A DNA stretch of 64,000 bases from Opitutia bacterium. Its GTDB lineage: Bacteria > Verrucomicrobiota > Verrucomicrobiia > Opitutales > Opitutaceae. The position numbers were made by a program, and so were the translations under genes. Location: contig JACRHT010000017.1 in the NCBI GenBank assembly GCA_016217545.1, positions 930,001-994,000 on the forward strand, written 5' to 3'. The notes beneath the pieces are model-generated. The model had not been told where the DNA came from and searched no databases. It saw only the letters and a program-made list of their open reading frames with translations. Below are positions 26,129 to 34,793 of this stretch, piece by piece. The first letter of the stretch is position 1, and every line of letters starts with the position of its first letter.

Positions 26129-26581
26129 ATGGACAACGAAACCACGCCTTTCACCCCCGACGCGCTCGTGAAGCGCCTCACCGACTCCGGCCTGCGGCCC
26201 ACGCCGCAGCGCGAAGTCGTTTTCAAGGTCATCGTTGAAAAACGCGACCACCCGACGGCCGACGAAATCTTCGCCCGCGTGAAGTCCCAGATGCCGACCA
26301 TCTCGCTCGCCACCGTCTACAATTGCCTCGAGACGCTCGTGCAGTGCGGCCTCGTCCGCCAGGTGAACTTCGAGCGCGCGCCGACGCGCTATTGCCCGAA
26401 TCTCTGCCAGCACGCGCATTTCCGCGACGAGGCGACGGGCGAACTCCACGACATCGAGCTGCCCGCCGACGTCATCGCGCGCCTCCACGAGCTGCTCCCG
26501 CCGGGCTTCAGCGCGTCGGACATCGAACTGAGCTTCCGCGGCAAAGCCGCCCACCCGCCCATCACGCACGGCGCCAACTGA
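26129..26581 (+). CDS. Fur/PerR-family metalloregulator of the suf operon
   Basis: A 150-residue repressor. Winged-helix region with [20 protein letters not shown] and [20 protein letters not shown] (recognition helix), then a dimerisation domain. The regulatory-metal region is rearranged relative to classical Fur: [20 protein letters not shown] gives one CxxC pair and a His-x-His, but there is no second C-terminal CxxC, so the structural zinc site is at most partial. It is followed after 49 bases by sufC, and a perfect palindrome precedes it. It probably senses iron, peroxide or the Fe-S status and represses suf. Whether Fur-like or PerR-like cannot be settled here. Confidence 0.88.
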   Translation: MDNETTPFTPDALVKRLTDSGLRPTPQREVVFKVIVEKRDHPTADEIFARVKSQMPTISLATVYNCLETLVQCGLVRQVNFERAPTRYCPNLCQHAHFRDEATGELHDIELPADVIARLHELLPPGFSASDIELSFRGKAAHPPITHGAN

Positions 26582-26586
26582 CCCCT

Positions 26587-26622
26587 CTCCCAACTCTCAG
26601 CCCTCAACTCTCAACTTTCCGC
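26587..26622. repeat. CTCAAC-type short tandem words between fur and sufC
   Basis: A pyrimidine-rich run built from the words CTCTCAG/CCTCAAC, ending CTCTCAACTTTCCGC (26608-26622), 8 bases before the sufC ATG. The same 15-base word ends the run before sufB (27473-27487). Related words precede sufT and even lie inside it. Confidence 0.7.
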
Positions 26623-26630
26623 ATCCGGAC

Positions 26631-27386
26631 ATGAGCCAACTCGAAATCAAAGACCTCCACATCAGCATCGGCGAGAAGCCCATCGTCAAAGGCCTCAGCC
26701 TGACGATCAATCAGGGCGAAGTGCACGCCATCATGGGCCCCAACGGCACCGGCAAAAGCACGCTCTCCAAGGCCATCGCCGGCCACCCCGACTACACGAT
26801 CACGAGCGGTGACGTGCTGATGAACGGCCAGTCGATCCTCTCCATGGAAGTCGACGAGCGCGCCCGCGCCGGCCTCTTCCTCGCCTTCCAATACCCGAGC
26901 GAGATCCCGGGCGTCTCCATCGCCAACTTCCTCCGCGCCGCCGTCCAAGCCCGCATGGCCGAGGGCGAGGAGCTCGACGCCACCGCTTACTACAAGCGCC
27001 TCTACTCGAAGATGGACATGCTCAAGATCGACCGGAAGTTCACTTCCCGCTCGGTCAACGAAGGCTTCTCCGGCGGCGAAAAGAAGCGCTGCGAGATCCT
27101 CCAGATGGCGATGCTCGAACCCAAGTTCTCCGTCATGGACGAGACCGACTCCGGCCTCGACATCGACGCGCTGCGCATCGTCGCCGAAGGCGTCAACACC
27201 CTCCGCGGCCCCAACCTCGGCGTCCTCCTCATCACGCACTACCAACGCCTCCTGAACTACATCGTCCCGGACTTCGTCCACGTCATGTATGACGGCCGCA
27301 TCGTGAAGAGCGGCGACAAGTCCCTCGCCCTCGAACTCGAGGCCAAGGGCTACGACTGGGTGAAGAAGGAACTCGTCAAAGCCTGA
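26631..27386 (+). CDS. sufC: Fe-S assembly ATPase SufC
   Basis: A 251-residue ABC-type ATPase of the SufBC2D scaffold. Walker [11 protein letters not shown] (about residues 34-43), signature [11 protein letters not shown] (about 146-156), Walker [13 protein letters not shown] (about 164-175), His switch in [10 protein letters not shown]. The Glu-to-Asp/Glu arrangement DET-DSGLD is typical of SufC. First structural gene of the run sufC-sufB-sufD-sufT. A REP-like hairpin separates it from sufB. Confidence 0.97.
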   Translation: MSQLEIKDLHISIGEKPIVKGLSLTINQGEVHAIMGPNGTGKSTLSKAIAGHPDYTITSGDVLMNGQSILSMEVDERARAGLFLAFQYPSEIPGVSIANFLRAAVQARMAEGEELDATAYYKRLYSKMDMLKIDRKFTSRSVNEGFSGGEKKRCEILQMAMLEPKFSVMDETDSGLDIDALRIVAEGVNTLRGPNLGVLLITHYQRLLNYIVPDFVHVMYDGRIVKSGDKSLALELEAKGYDWVKKELVKA

Positions 27387-27404
27387 ACGCCGCTTCGCGC
27401 CACC

Positions 27405-27464
27405 TTGTAGGAGCCTGCTTGCAGGCGACCCTGCAACCCATCGCCTGCAAGCAGGCTCCTACAA
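27405..27464. repeat. REP-like inverted repeat, copy 2 (between sufC and sufB)
   Basis: Perfect 24-bp arms (27405-27428 and 27441-27464) around a 12-base loop; the left arm begins TTGTAGGAGCCTGCTTGCAG. It shares its arm with 12291-12366. On the suf mRNA it would form a very stable hairpin, which may set the sufC:sufB ratio. Confidence 0.9.
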
Positions 27465-27494
27465 ACTCTCAGCTCTCAACTTTCCGCCCACCTC

Positions 27495-28937
27495 ATGAAA
27501 CCTCCGAGTGAAACCGATGCCGTCGACGCCGCCGTCGAAAATCCAGTCGCGGGCATCGACCAATCCGCCGGCAACTTCAGCTACGACGTCAACTACGAGT
27601 TCGACGCCGGCACCGGCCTCACGGAAAACACCGTCCGCTACATCAGCTCGGTGAAGAAGGAAGCCGACTGGCTCCTCGAATTCCGCCTCAAGGCCCTCAA
27701 GACCTTCCTCGAAAAACCCATGCCCACGCATTGGGCGACGAAGGATCTCGAGAACATCAATTTCGACAAGATCCGCTATTACCTCTCGAGCGGCCAGAAG
27801 CCGAAGCGCACGTGGGACGAGGTCCCCGACGACATCAAGAAAACCTTCGAGCGCCTCGGCATCCCCGAGCAGGAGCGCAAGTTCCTCGCCGGCGTCGAAG
27901 CGCAGTTCGACTCCGAGGCCGCCTACTCGAACATCAAGGAAGCCGTCGCGAAGCAGGGCGTTATCTTCGTCAACTCCACCGAAGGCCTCCGCGAACACCC
28001 CGAGCTGTTCCGCAAGTGGTTCGGCAAGGTCATCCCGACCGGCGACAACAAGTTCTCCGCGCTCAACAGCGCCGTGTTCTCCGGCGGCTCCTTTATCTAC
28101 GTCCCGCCGGGCGTGAAGGTCTCGCACCCGCTCCAAGCCTACTTCCGCATCAACGCGGAAAATTTCGGCCAATTCGAGCGCACGCTCATCATCGCCGACG
28201 AAGGCGCCGAGGTCGTCTACATGGAAGGCTGCACCGCGCCGAAGTTCTCCACCTCCACGCTGCACAGCGCGGTCGTCGAGCTCGTCGCGCTCAAGGGCGC
28301 CAAGATCCAATACATCACCGTCCAGAACTGGGCGCCCAACGTCTACAACCTCGTCACCAAGCGCGGCCTCGCGATGGAAGACGCCGAGATCAAGTGGATC
28401 GACTGCAACATCGGCAGCCGCCTCACCATGAAATACCCCGGCGTCGTTCTGAAGGGCGAGCGCGCCCGCGGCGAAGTCATCTCCATCGCCCTCGCCAACG
28501 ACGGCCAGCACCAGGACACCGGCGCGAAGATGATCCACGCCGCCAACAACACGACGTCCAACGTCATCTCCAAATCCATCTCCGTCGGCCAGGGTCGCGC
28601 GACTTACCGCGGCCAAGTCCACATCCCGAAGAATCTCAAGGGCTGCAAAAACAACACGGAGTGCGACGCGCTGCTCATCAACACGAACAGCCGCACCGAC
28701 ACCTACCCCGCCATCACCGTGCGCGGCGACAAGAACGCCACGCAGCACGAGGCGAGCGTGTCCAAGGTTTCCGAAGACATGATCTTCTACATGCAACAGC
28801 GCGGCCTCACCGAAGCGCAGGCGATGAGCCTCGCCGTGAACGGCTTCATCAACGACCTCGCCCGCCAGTTCCCGATGGAATACTCGGTGGAGCTGAAGCG
28901 CCTCATCGACCTCGAAATGGAAGGCTCCGTCGGCTGA
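27495..28937 (+). CDS. sufB: Fe-S cluster assembly scaffold SufB
   Basis: A 480-residue SufB, the scaffold subunit on which clusters are built with SufC and SufD. Recognised by [77 protein letters not shown] and [13 protein letters not shown]. The C-terminal helical part ([20 protein letters not shown]) is complete. The N-terminal 20 residues are variable. The frame starts with an ATG 8 bases after the CTCAAC tract. The cluster lacks sufS/sufE, which must be elsewhere. Confidence 0.97.
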   Translation: MKPPSETDAVDAAVENPVAGIDQSAGNFSYDVNYEFDAGTGLTENTVRYISSVKKEADWLLEFRLKALKTFLEKPMPTHWATKDLENINFDKIRYYLSSGQKPKRTWDEVPDDIKKTFERLGIPEQERKFLAGVEAQFDSEAAYSNIKEAVAKQGVIFVNSTEGLREHPELFRKWFGKVIPTGDNKFSALNSAVFSGGSFIYVPPGVKVSHPLQAYFRINAENFGQFERTLIIADEGAEVVYMEGCTAPKFSTSTLHSAVVELVALKGAKIQYITVQNWAPNVYNLVTKRGLAMEDAEIKWIDCNIGSRLTMKYPGVVLKGERARGEVISIALANDGQHQDTGAKMIHAANNTTSNVISKSISVGQGRATYRGQVHIPKNLKGCKNNTECDALLINTNSRTDTYPAITVRGDKNATQHEASVSKVSEDMIFYMQQRGLTEAQAMSLAVNGFINDLARQFPMEYSVELKRLIDLEMEGSVG

Positions 28938-28946
28938 CGTCCAAGT

Positions 28947-29036
28947 CGTTCTCGTTCCTCGTTCTCCTTCTAGTTCTCCAAACGAACGACGAAGGAGAAG
29001 ACCGAGAGAACGAGAACGAGCAAGAGAACGAGAACG
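28947..29036. repeat. GAGAAC/GTTCTC low-complexity tract between sufB and sufD
   Basis: Words of CGTTCTCGTTC type on the left and GAGAACGAGAACG type on the right make an imperfect inverted repeat spanning the whole sufB-sufD gap. A related run, TCGTTCTCGTTCTC, lies before the kinase gene near 47039-47053. Confidence 0.65.
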
Positions 29037-29047
29037 ATCCAAACCCA

Positions 29048-30373
29048 ATGCCCTCTTCCGTTTCCGCTCCCACTTCCGCCACCGTCGGCTCCTTCACCCG
29101 CGAAGCCTTCGCCGCGCACCTCACGCGCGTCGCCCACCTCCCCGCGTGGTGGCTCGACCGCAAGCGCGCCGCTTACGAGCGCTTCGCCGCCCTCCCGATG
29201 CCCAAGCGCACCGACGAGGGCTGGCGTTTCTCCAACTTCGCCGCGCTCACGCTCGACGGCTTCACGCTGCCCGAGCCGATCCAACTCGCCGACGCCCACC
29301 ACACCACGATGGGCATCACCGGCGCCGGCACGCTCGCGCTCGCCAACCACCGCGTGGTCGTGAACGAGTCCGTCGCCGCCGAGTTCGCGCAGAAGGGCGT
29401 GATCTTCGAGTCGCTCCAAAACGCCCTCCTCAAGCACGGTGAACTCGTCCGCGAACACCTGCTCACGCAGCCGTCGAAGCTCGGCTCCGAGAAATTCGCC
29501 GCCTTGCACGAGGCTTTCCTCGAGGACGGCGCCTTCGTCTACGTGCCGAAGAACACCGAGGTCGCCGTCCCGTTCGGCGTCTTCCACTACGCCGCCCACT
29601 CCGGCACCGCCCTCTTCCCGCACACGCTCGTCGTCGCCGACGAGAACGCGAAGGTCACCGTCGCCGATTTCTTCCGCTCCGCCAACGCGGGCGAGCGCCA
29701 GTTCGTCTGCGGCGGCAACGACCTCTTCGCCGGCCACGGCGCGCAGATCACCTACGTCGCCATGCAGGACTGGAGCCGCGAGACGCTCTCGCTCCAATTC
29801 AACGCCACCGTCGCCCGCCGCGACGCGCGCGTGCTCTCCCTCAATCTCCACGCCGGTGCGCGCCAGGCGCGGCACGAGAGTTTCTCTCAGTTGCAAGCGC
29901 CCGGCGCGCACTCGGAGATGCTCGCGCTCACGATCGCGCACGACACGCAGGAGTTCGACCAGCGCACGCTGCAGATTCACCAGGCGCCCAACACGTCTTC
30001 GAATCTCCTCTACAAGAACGCGCTCCTCGACAAGGCGAAGACCATCTTCTCCGGCCTGATCGTCGTCGATCCCGACGCGCAGAAGACCGACGCCTATCAG
30101 TCGAACCGCAACCTCATGCTCTCCGACGACGCCGAGGCGCACTCGCTCCCCGGCCTCGAGATCCAGGCCAACGACGTCCGCTGCACCCACGGCGCCACGT
30201 CCGCCCGCATCCCCGCCGAGCAGGAATTTTATCTCCAGTCGCGCGGCATCGCGAAAGCCCAAGCCGACGAGTTGCTCGTCTTCGGTTTCTTCGAGGAAGT
30301 CCTCGGCAAAATCGAGAACCAGGAACTCCACGACCGCCTGAGCGAAATCATCCGCGCCAAGTTCAAAGAGTAA
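29048..30373 (+). CDS. sufD: Fe-S cluster assembly protein SufD
   Basis: A 441-residue SufD, the SufB paralogue of the SufBC2D complex. The N-terminal helical domain has LPAWWLDRKRAAYERFAALP and RTDEGWRFSN; the beta-helix core has DGAFVYVPKNTEVAVPFGVF, NLLYKNALLDKAKTIFSGLI and LPGLEIQANDVRCTHGATSA (with the conserved Cys-His pair); the end is AKAQADELLVFGFFEEVLGK. The ATG at 29048 gives the usual N-terminus. It lies between a low-complexity tract and a gap with a 10-bp inverted repeat. Confidence 0.96.
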   Translation: MPSSVSAPTSATVGSFTREAFAAHLTRVAHLPAWWLDRKRAAYERFAALPMPKRTDEGWRFSNFAALTLDGFTLPEPIQLADAHHTTMGITGAGTLALANHRVVVNESVAAEFAQKGVIFESLQNALLKHGELVREHLLTQPSKLGSEKFAALHEAFLEDGAFVYVPKNTEVAVPFGVFHYAAHSGTALFPHTLVVADENAKVTVADFFRSANAGERQFVCGGNDLFAGHGAQITYVAMQDWSRETLSLQFNATVARRDARVLSLNLHAGARQARHESFSQLQAPGAHSEMLALTIAHDTQEFDQRTLQIHQAPNTSSNLLYKNALLDKAKTIFSGLIVVDPDAQKTDAYQSNRNLMLSDDAEAHSLPGLEIQANDVRCTHGATSARIPAEQEFYLQSRGIAKAQADELLVFGFFEEVLGKIENQELHDRLSEIIRAKFKE

Positions 30374-30439
30374 GCGATCAGCGCTCAGCCTTCAGCTCTC
30401 AGCTCGCCAAACCGGGCCGGAGCAGAAAAGCTGATCGCT
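30373..30439. repeat. 10-bp inverted repeat in the sufD-sufT gap
   Basis: AGCGATCAGC (30373-30382) and GCTGATCGCT (30430-30439) flank runs of CTCAGCCTTCAGCTCTCAGC words; a further AGCTGACAG-type word follows. It begins at the last base of the sufD stop. Confidence 0.65.
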
Positions 30440-30463
30440 GACAGCCGATAGCTGACAGCTCCC

Positions 30464-31018
30464 ATGCAAAACCGCGAACGCACCCTCTCCCGCGACGTCG
30501 TCGCGCACCAGATCCCGTCCGGCGACAAGCAGACGCTCCCCGCCGGCGAGACCGTCCTCATCCACCAAGTCCTCGGCGGCAGCTACACGGTGCAGACGGG
30601 CTACGGCCTGTTCCGCATCAACAGCACCGACGCTGACGCGCTCGGCGAACAAGTCGCCGCGCCCTCAACCCTCAACTCCCAGCCCTCAACTTCGCCGGAC
30701 GGCGCGCCCGATCCCGAGCAGATCTGGCAACAACTCCGCCAAGTCTACGACCCGGAAATCCCCGTCAACATCGTCGACCTCGGCCTCATCTACACGATGG
30801 ACATTTCGAAGGCCGACGACGGCGGCCACAAGGTCGACGTCGCCATGACGCTCACCGCTCCCGGCTGTGGCATGGGCCCGGTCATCGCCGAAGACGCGAA
30901 GAGCAAAATCCTCCTCGTCCCCGGCGTCGCCGCCGCCGACGTGCGCATCACCTGGGAACCACCCTGGAACCAATCGATGATTTCCGAAGAGGGAAAGATG
31001 AAGCTCGGACTCATCTGA
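30464..31018 (+). CDS. sufT: Putative Fe-S assembly protein SufT (DUF59/MIP18)
   Basis: A 184-residue SufT: an N-terminal beta domain (about residues 1-62, with QVLGGSYTVQTGYGLFRI) followed by a MIP18/DUF59 domain (about 80-184) carrying DPEIPVNIVDLGLIY and LTAPGCGMG with the functional Cys. SufT helps mature Fe-S proteins. The linker between the two domains, PSTLNSQPSTSP (about 66-77), is coded by the CTCAAC-type words that otherwise occur between the suf genes, so a piece of intergenic repeat has entered the reading frame. A strong terminator follows, ending the operon. Confidence 0.93.
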   Translation: MQNRERTLSRDVVAHQIPSGDKQTLPAGETVLIHQVLGGSYTVQTGYGLFRINSTDADALGEQVAAPSTLNSQPSTSPDGAPDPEQIWQQLRQVYDPEIPVNIVDLGLIYTMDISKADDGGHKVDVAMTLTAPGCGMGPVIAEDAKSKILLVPGVAAADVRITWEPPWNQSMISEEGKMKLGLI

Positions 31019-31069
31019 GTCCCCGCGCTTGTCTCTTTCGGTAGCGGCGGTCTGCAACCCCCGATAGCC

Positions 31070-31094
31070 GGCCGGTCTCACGACCGGCCTTTTT
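31070..31094 (+). terminator. Intrinsic terminator of the suf operon
   Basis: Stem GGCCGGTC (31070-31077) / GACCGGCC (31082-31089), loop TCAC, then TTTTT. It stands 51 bases after the sufT stop, preceded by a degenerate GTAGCGGCGGTCTG palindrome (about 31041-31069) related to the one at 54912-54944. Confidence 0.9.
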
Positions 31095-31251
31095 CATTTT
31101 TGTCCGCCAGCTCTCAGCGGTCGCCATTCGCTTCACGGCCCCGCTCTCTTCGCTGACGTCACCAGGGCAACGCGCCCACGATGGGAAGCTTGGGCATTGA
31201 TATCTTCCGCGCTTGCCACGCCGTCGTCACGGCGAAGCCTTCCCACCCGTC

Positions 31252-32013
31252 ATGCAAACCCTCGCCTACGGCTCCGCGCCCAGCCAAGTCGGAGATCTCT
31301 ATCTGCCCGCGAATGCGCGGCCGGCCGTCGTCGTCCTGCTGCACGGCGGCTTCTGGCGCGCGCCCTATGGTCGCGACGAACTAGCACCGATCGCGACCGA
31401 TCTCGTCGCGCGGGGCTACGCGGTTTGGAATCTGGAATACCGCCGCGTCGGCGAGCCGGGCGGCGGCTGGCCGGGCACTCTTTCCGATGTCGCCGAAGGC
31501 ATCGACCACCTCGCCGCTCTCGTAGACCAAGGCGTCGCGCTCGATCTCTCGCGCGTCGTAGTCGCCGGACACTCCGCCGGAGGCCACCTCGCATTGTGGG
31601 CAGCAGCGAAAAATCGCCCCTCCTCCGCCGTGACCGGGCCGCGGCGCGTGCGCCTGCGCGGCGCCGCCGGCCTCGCGCCAGTGGCCGATCTGGCCCAAGC
31701 CCACGCGTTGCACTCCGGCCGCGACGCCGTCGCCACCTTCCTCGGCGGCACCCCCGAATCTCATCCCGCTCGCTACGCTGCTGCCGACCCGCACCGCCTG
31801 CTTCCGCTCGGCACGCACCAACTGCTCTTGCACGGCACCGTGGACGACGTGCTCCCGTTCACCCTCACCCGCGACTACGCCGCCGCCGCGCGCGCGGCGG
31901 GCGACGAAGTCGAGTTCGTCGAACTCGCGGACGCCGACCACTTCGCGTTCACCGACCTCGCCAGCCCTGCGCATCGCGTGTTGTGCCAGCGCCTCGCCGA
32001 GCTGTTGCACTGA
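31252..32013 (+). CDS. Alpha/beta hydrolase (kynurenine-formamidase/esterase-like)
   Basis: A 253-residue cytoplasmic hydrolase of the alpha/beta fold. Oxyanion loop LLHGGFWRAPY (about residues 27-37), nucleophile elbow VAGHSAGGHLALW (Ser at about 106), acid in HGTVDDVLPF and His in DADHFAFTD. The HGGFW motif and length resemble the BD-FAE and kynurenine formamidase groups, but no tryptophan-catabolism gene is nearby, so the substrate is left open. The ATG at 31252 matches the family start better than an in-frame ATG 39 bases upstream. Confidence 0.87.
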   Translation: MQTLAYGSAPSQVGDLYLPANARPAVVVLLHGGFWRAPYGRDELAPIATDLVARGYAVWNLEYRRVGEPGGGWPGTLSDVAEGIDHLAALVDQGVALDLSRVVVAGHSAGGHLALWAAAKNRPSSAVTGPRRVRLRGAAGLAPVADLAQAHALHSGRDAVATFLGGTPESHPARYAAADPHRLLPLGTHQLLLHGTVDDVLPFTLTRDYAAAARAAGDEVEFVELADADHFAFTDLASPAHRVLCQRLAELLH

Positions 32014-32463
32014 ACCGACGCGCACACCCCGCGGCCTTCTCGTGACTCGCCACAGCCCGCGACCTCCTCGCGCCCGCCGCCGAGACCGCGCGCGAAGCCT
32101 TCGGCGCGACGCCCCCGCGCACCCAGCGCATCGAAAAACTCCTCGCCGAAACCCGCACGCCCTGACGCCGAGCTGAGTCCTGGTGTCCGCCGTAGGCAGC
32201 GTGCTTGCACGCGCCCTTCTTTCGATCGAGGTGCACCGCAAAGCGCCAGCCTCACGCCCACCTTCCCATTGCCCCGATTCCCCGCAAAATCTCCTAAAAC
32301 GATTTTGCCGTAATACGGCTTTTTCCGAGTGAAAATCCCTCTCCAAGCGACGCGGTTTTTGCGCACTCACTCGCGCGCTCCCGTTTGGCTTTTCGCCCCG
32401 CGCTCCGCGCGATTGTGAACAATTTCCCGTTGTAGTCTCCCTCCGCGGCGGAACTCTCCCGCG
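32014..32463. other. Intergenic stretch with a gene relic, 450 bases
   Basis: Contains a short coding-like relic (32046-32165) and the palindrome core GCCGTAATACGGC at 32307-32319 followed by TTTTT, which may act as a weak terminator. The 100 bases before the acyltransferase are AT-richer and probably hold its promoter, but I cannot place -35/-10 boxes with confidence. Confidence 0.55.
32046..32165 (+). pseudogene. Possible C-terminal gene relic
   Basis: A stop-bounded frame without a start codon reads DLLAPAAETAREAFGATP followed by PRTQRIEKLLAETRTP and a stop. It has the composition and helix pattern of a real protein C-terminus and the local third-position G/C bias. The parent family is not recognised. 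The evidence is compositional only. Confidence 0.3.
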
Positions 32464-33591
32464 ATGCGTTTTGCGGGACTGGATCTGCTGCGAGCGATCG
32501 CGATTTTGTGGGTGCTGTTTTTTCACGGCCTCGTGCTGGGGCTCGGCACGCCGTTCCCCTTTGTCGCCCGCTCCGGCTGGATGGCGGTGGACCTGTTCTT
32601 CGTCCTCAGCGGCTACTTGATCGCGCTGCAACTCTTCAGCTCGTTCGACCGCGCGGAGCCCGGCGCCATCCGAAAATTCTACCTTCGCCGCGCGTTCCGC
32701 ATCCTGCCGGCTTACGGCGTCGTCGTGGCACTCTACGCGTGGCTGCCGCAGTGGCGCGAGTCGCCCGGGATGCAGCCCGCGTGGCAGTTCCTCACGTTCA
32801 CGCAGAACTTCCTCATCGACTACCAACACAACATCGCGTTCTCGCACGCGTGGTCGCTGTGCGTGGAGGAGCATTTTTATCTGCTCTTCCCGTGTCTCGC
32901 ATGGGGCGCGTTGCGGCTCGGCTCCGCGCGCCTCGTCGCCGCGCTCATCGCCGCCGTCGCGCTCGGCGGCGTGGCGCTCCGCTTGTGGCTCTGGCGGCAC
33001 ACGCTCGACGGGGGCGCGGTGCTCGACACCGAGCCGTGGCGTTTCGTGGAAACAGTTTACTATCCCACGACGGTGCGCTGCGACGGTTTGCTCGTCGGCG
33101 TGACGCTCGCCGCGATCCGCAGCTTTCGTCCCGCGTGGTGGCAACGCGCCGCGGCGCACCACGCGTGGGTCGGCGCGCTCGGGGCGGTCGTGCTCGCGGT
33201 CGCCATCGCGGTGGCATTCCCGCGCACGACGGAAGCCGCAGTCGTGCTCGGCTACCCGTTGCTCGCCGTCGGCTTTGGCCTGCTCCTCGTGATGGCCGCG
33301 AGCCCGGCCAGCGTGTGGTCGCGCGTGGAAATCCCCGGCGCCCGCTGGCTCGCGACGATCACGTTCAGCACCTACCTCACGCACAAGATGACCTGGGCCG
33401 TGCTGCGCGACCACTTCCCCGCCTTCGTGCCGAAGGGCACGGCGCAGGCCTTTTTCGTCTATGGCGGCAGCGCGCTGCTTGTCGGCTGGTTGCTCTATCT
33501 CGCCGTGGAAAAACCGTTCCTGCGCCTGCGCCAACGGTTCGAACGCCCCGCCCCCGCACTGACCGGCGAAAAAATAGCCAAAATCGCCTGA
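32464..33591 (+). CDS. Acyltransferase 3 (OafA/YrhL) family membrane protein
   Basis: A 375-residue integral membrane acyltransferase with about ten transmembrane segments. It starts FAGLDLLRAIAILWVLFFHG, containing the conserved Arg and the catalytic-type His of the family, then GWMAVDLFFVLSGYLI and FYLRRAFRILPAY, and WSLCVEEHFYLLFP. Such enzymes O-acetylate or O-acylate surface sugars, lipids or peptidoglycan using cytoplasmic acyl donors. No SGNH domain is attached. The acceptor is unknown; no glycan gene cluster adjoins it. Confidence 0.92.
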   Translation: MRFAGLDLLRAIAILWVLFFHGLVLGLGTPFPFVARSGWMAVDLFFVLSGYLIALQLFSSFDRAEPGAIRKFYLRRAFRILPAYGVVVALYAWLPQWRESPGMQPAWQFLTFTQNFLIDYQHNIAFSHAWSLCVEEHFYLLFPCLAWGALRLGSARLVAALIAAVALGGVALRLWLWRHTLDGGAVLDTEPWRFVETVYYPTTVRCDGLLVGVTLAAIRSFRPAWWQRAAAHHAWVGALGAVVLAVAIAVAFPRTTEAAVVLGYPLLAVGFGLLLVMAASPASVWSRVEIPGARWLATITFSTYLTHKMTWAVLRDHFPAFVPKGTAQAFFVYGGSALLVGWLLYLAVEKPFLRLRQRFERPAPALTGEKIAKIA

Positions 33592-33960
33592 TCCCTCTCA
33601 CCGCCGCGCCGCTCGCCTTCGGCGCCAGTTCCACCTTCGCCGCCGACGCACCTGAGTCGAGCGACGCGGCGCCATCGCCCGCGCCGATGGGAAGAGATCG
33701 CCGCTCGCACCGCGACACCGCCCAAGCTCTTCGACGCCGGTCCCGGAGTGCCCGACGCCGTGGAACTCATCGCCACGCCCTATTCGCTTCATCGAAGCCT
33801 GCCGCCTTTTGCCGCCCGCTCGGCGCGTCTCGCCGAATTACGCGCGGTGCGCGACCCCGCTTCGCCAGTATTCGGCCCGCCTGAAATCCCTCCTCAGCGC
33901 CGTCTTCGTATGCGTGCCAGGTGTCGGGATTTTCATTCTCCGACCACGCCTTCTCGTTCC
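33592..33960. other. Gene-less stretch, possible decayed coding DNA
   Basis: Between the acyltransferase and the PEP-CTERM gene. One frame reads WEEIAARTATPPKLFDAGPG and then VPDAVELIATPYS (about 33688-33786), which looks like old coding sequence, but it has no start, no ribosome site and soon degrades. An ATG at 33910 is an alternative start for the next gene. Nothing else is visible. Confidence 0.4.
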
Positions 33961-34725
33961 GTGCTTTTCCGTTTTCTCCTCGCCCTCGCCGCCGCGCTTT
34001 CATGCGTCCCCGTCGTCCCAGCGCAGCTGATCGCGTATTTCCCGTTCGCCGGCAACGCCGTGGATGCGACCAATCACGGCTTCAGTGCCAACACCGTCAA
34101 CGCCACCTACACCGCGAGCGGCGGCTACACCGGCGCGGGCGCCCAAGGCGGAGCCTACCTCTTCAACGGCACATCGAACTACCTCGAGATGGCCGGCCTC
34201 AACATCAACCCCAGCGTCTACCCGCGACTGACCATCGGTGCTTGGGTGCGCGCCTCCAGCAACACGCCGATCCGCCAGATCGTCTCGCAGGACAACGGAG
34301 GTTTCGACCGCTCCCTCGGCATCGACGACCGCGGCAGCACCACCGGCTGGAGCGCGGGCATCGGCAGCGGCGGCGCACTCGGCGGCGAGAGCGTCGCGAC
34401 CGACACTTGGACCTTTGTCGCCGTCGTCTACGACCAGCCCGCACAAACCGCCACCCTCTACGTCGACGACCGCGCCTACACCGCCACCAATGCCGTGCTC
34501 GGCACGGGCTGGAACCTCACGCGCGTCGGCATGAATCCCAGTTCCGGCCAATACTTCGCCGGCACCATCGACGAGCTTTTCTTCTACAACGGCGCGCTCA
34601 CCGCATCACAACTCGCGGACGTTCGCCTCCACGGCGTCTCCTCCATTCCCGAGCCCTCCACATTCGCGTTCCTGGGCCTCGGACTCGGGCTCGTCGCGCT
34701 CGCCGTGCGCCGTCGGCGCGAGTAG
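33961..34725 (+). CDS. LamG/concanavalin-fold PEP-CTERM surface protein
   Basis: A 254-residue exported protein. The leader LFRFLLALAAALSCVPVVPAQ is followed by a LamG-like jelly roll: AYFPFAGNAVDATNHG, GAYLFNGTSNYLEM, LTIGAWVRASS, WTFVAVVYDQPAQTATLYVD and GTIDELFFYNGALTASQL. The tail is SSIPEPSTFAFLGLGLGLV ending in RRRRE, a PEP-CTERM sorting signal for an exosortase. I use the GTG at 33961 just before the signal peptide; the ATG at 33910 would add 17 residues. LamG domains bind glycans. No exosortase is in the window. Confidence 0.87.
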   Translation: MLFRFLLALAAALSCVPVVPAQLIAYFPFAGNAVDATNHGFSANTVNATYTASGGYTGAGAQGGAYLFNGTSNYLEMAGLNINPSVYPRLTIGAWVRASSNTPIRQIVSQDNGGFDRSLGIDDRGSTTGWSAGIGSGGALGGESVATDTWTFVAVVYDQPAQTATLYVDDRAYTATNAVLGTGWNLTRVGMNPSSGQYFAGTIDELFFYNGALTASQLADVRLHGVSSIPEPSTFAFLGLGLGLVALAVRRRRE

Positions 34726-34793
34726 CGCCACACCGCCCCCTCGCCGCCGACGCCGGTTGCAGCGCGATCGGGCCGCCGCCCGGATGCGACGCC

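Noticed and set aside
31213-31251. Extending the alpha/beta hydrolase to the upstream ATG at 31213
   Set aside because: The added 13 residues (basic, no family match) are less likely than the start at 31252, which opens directly into the first strand.
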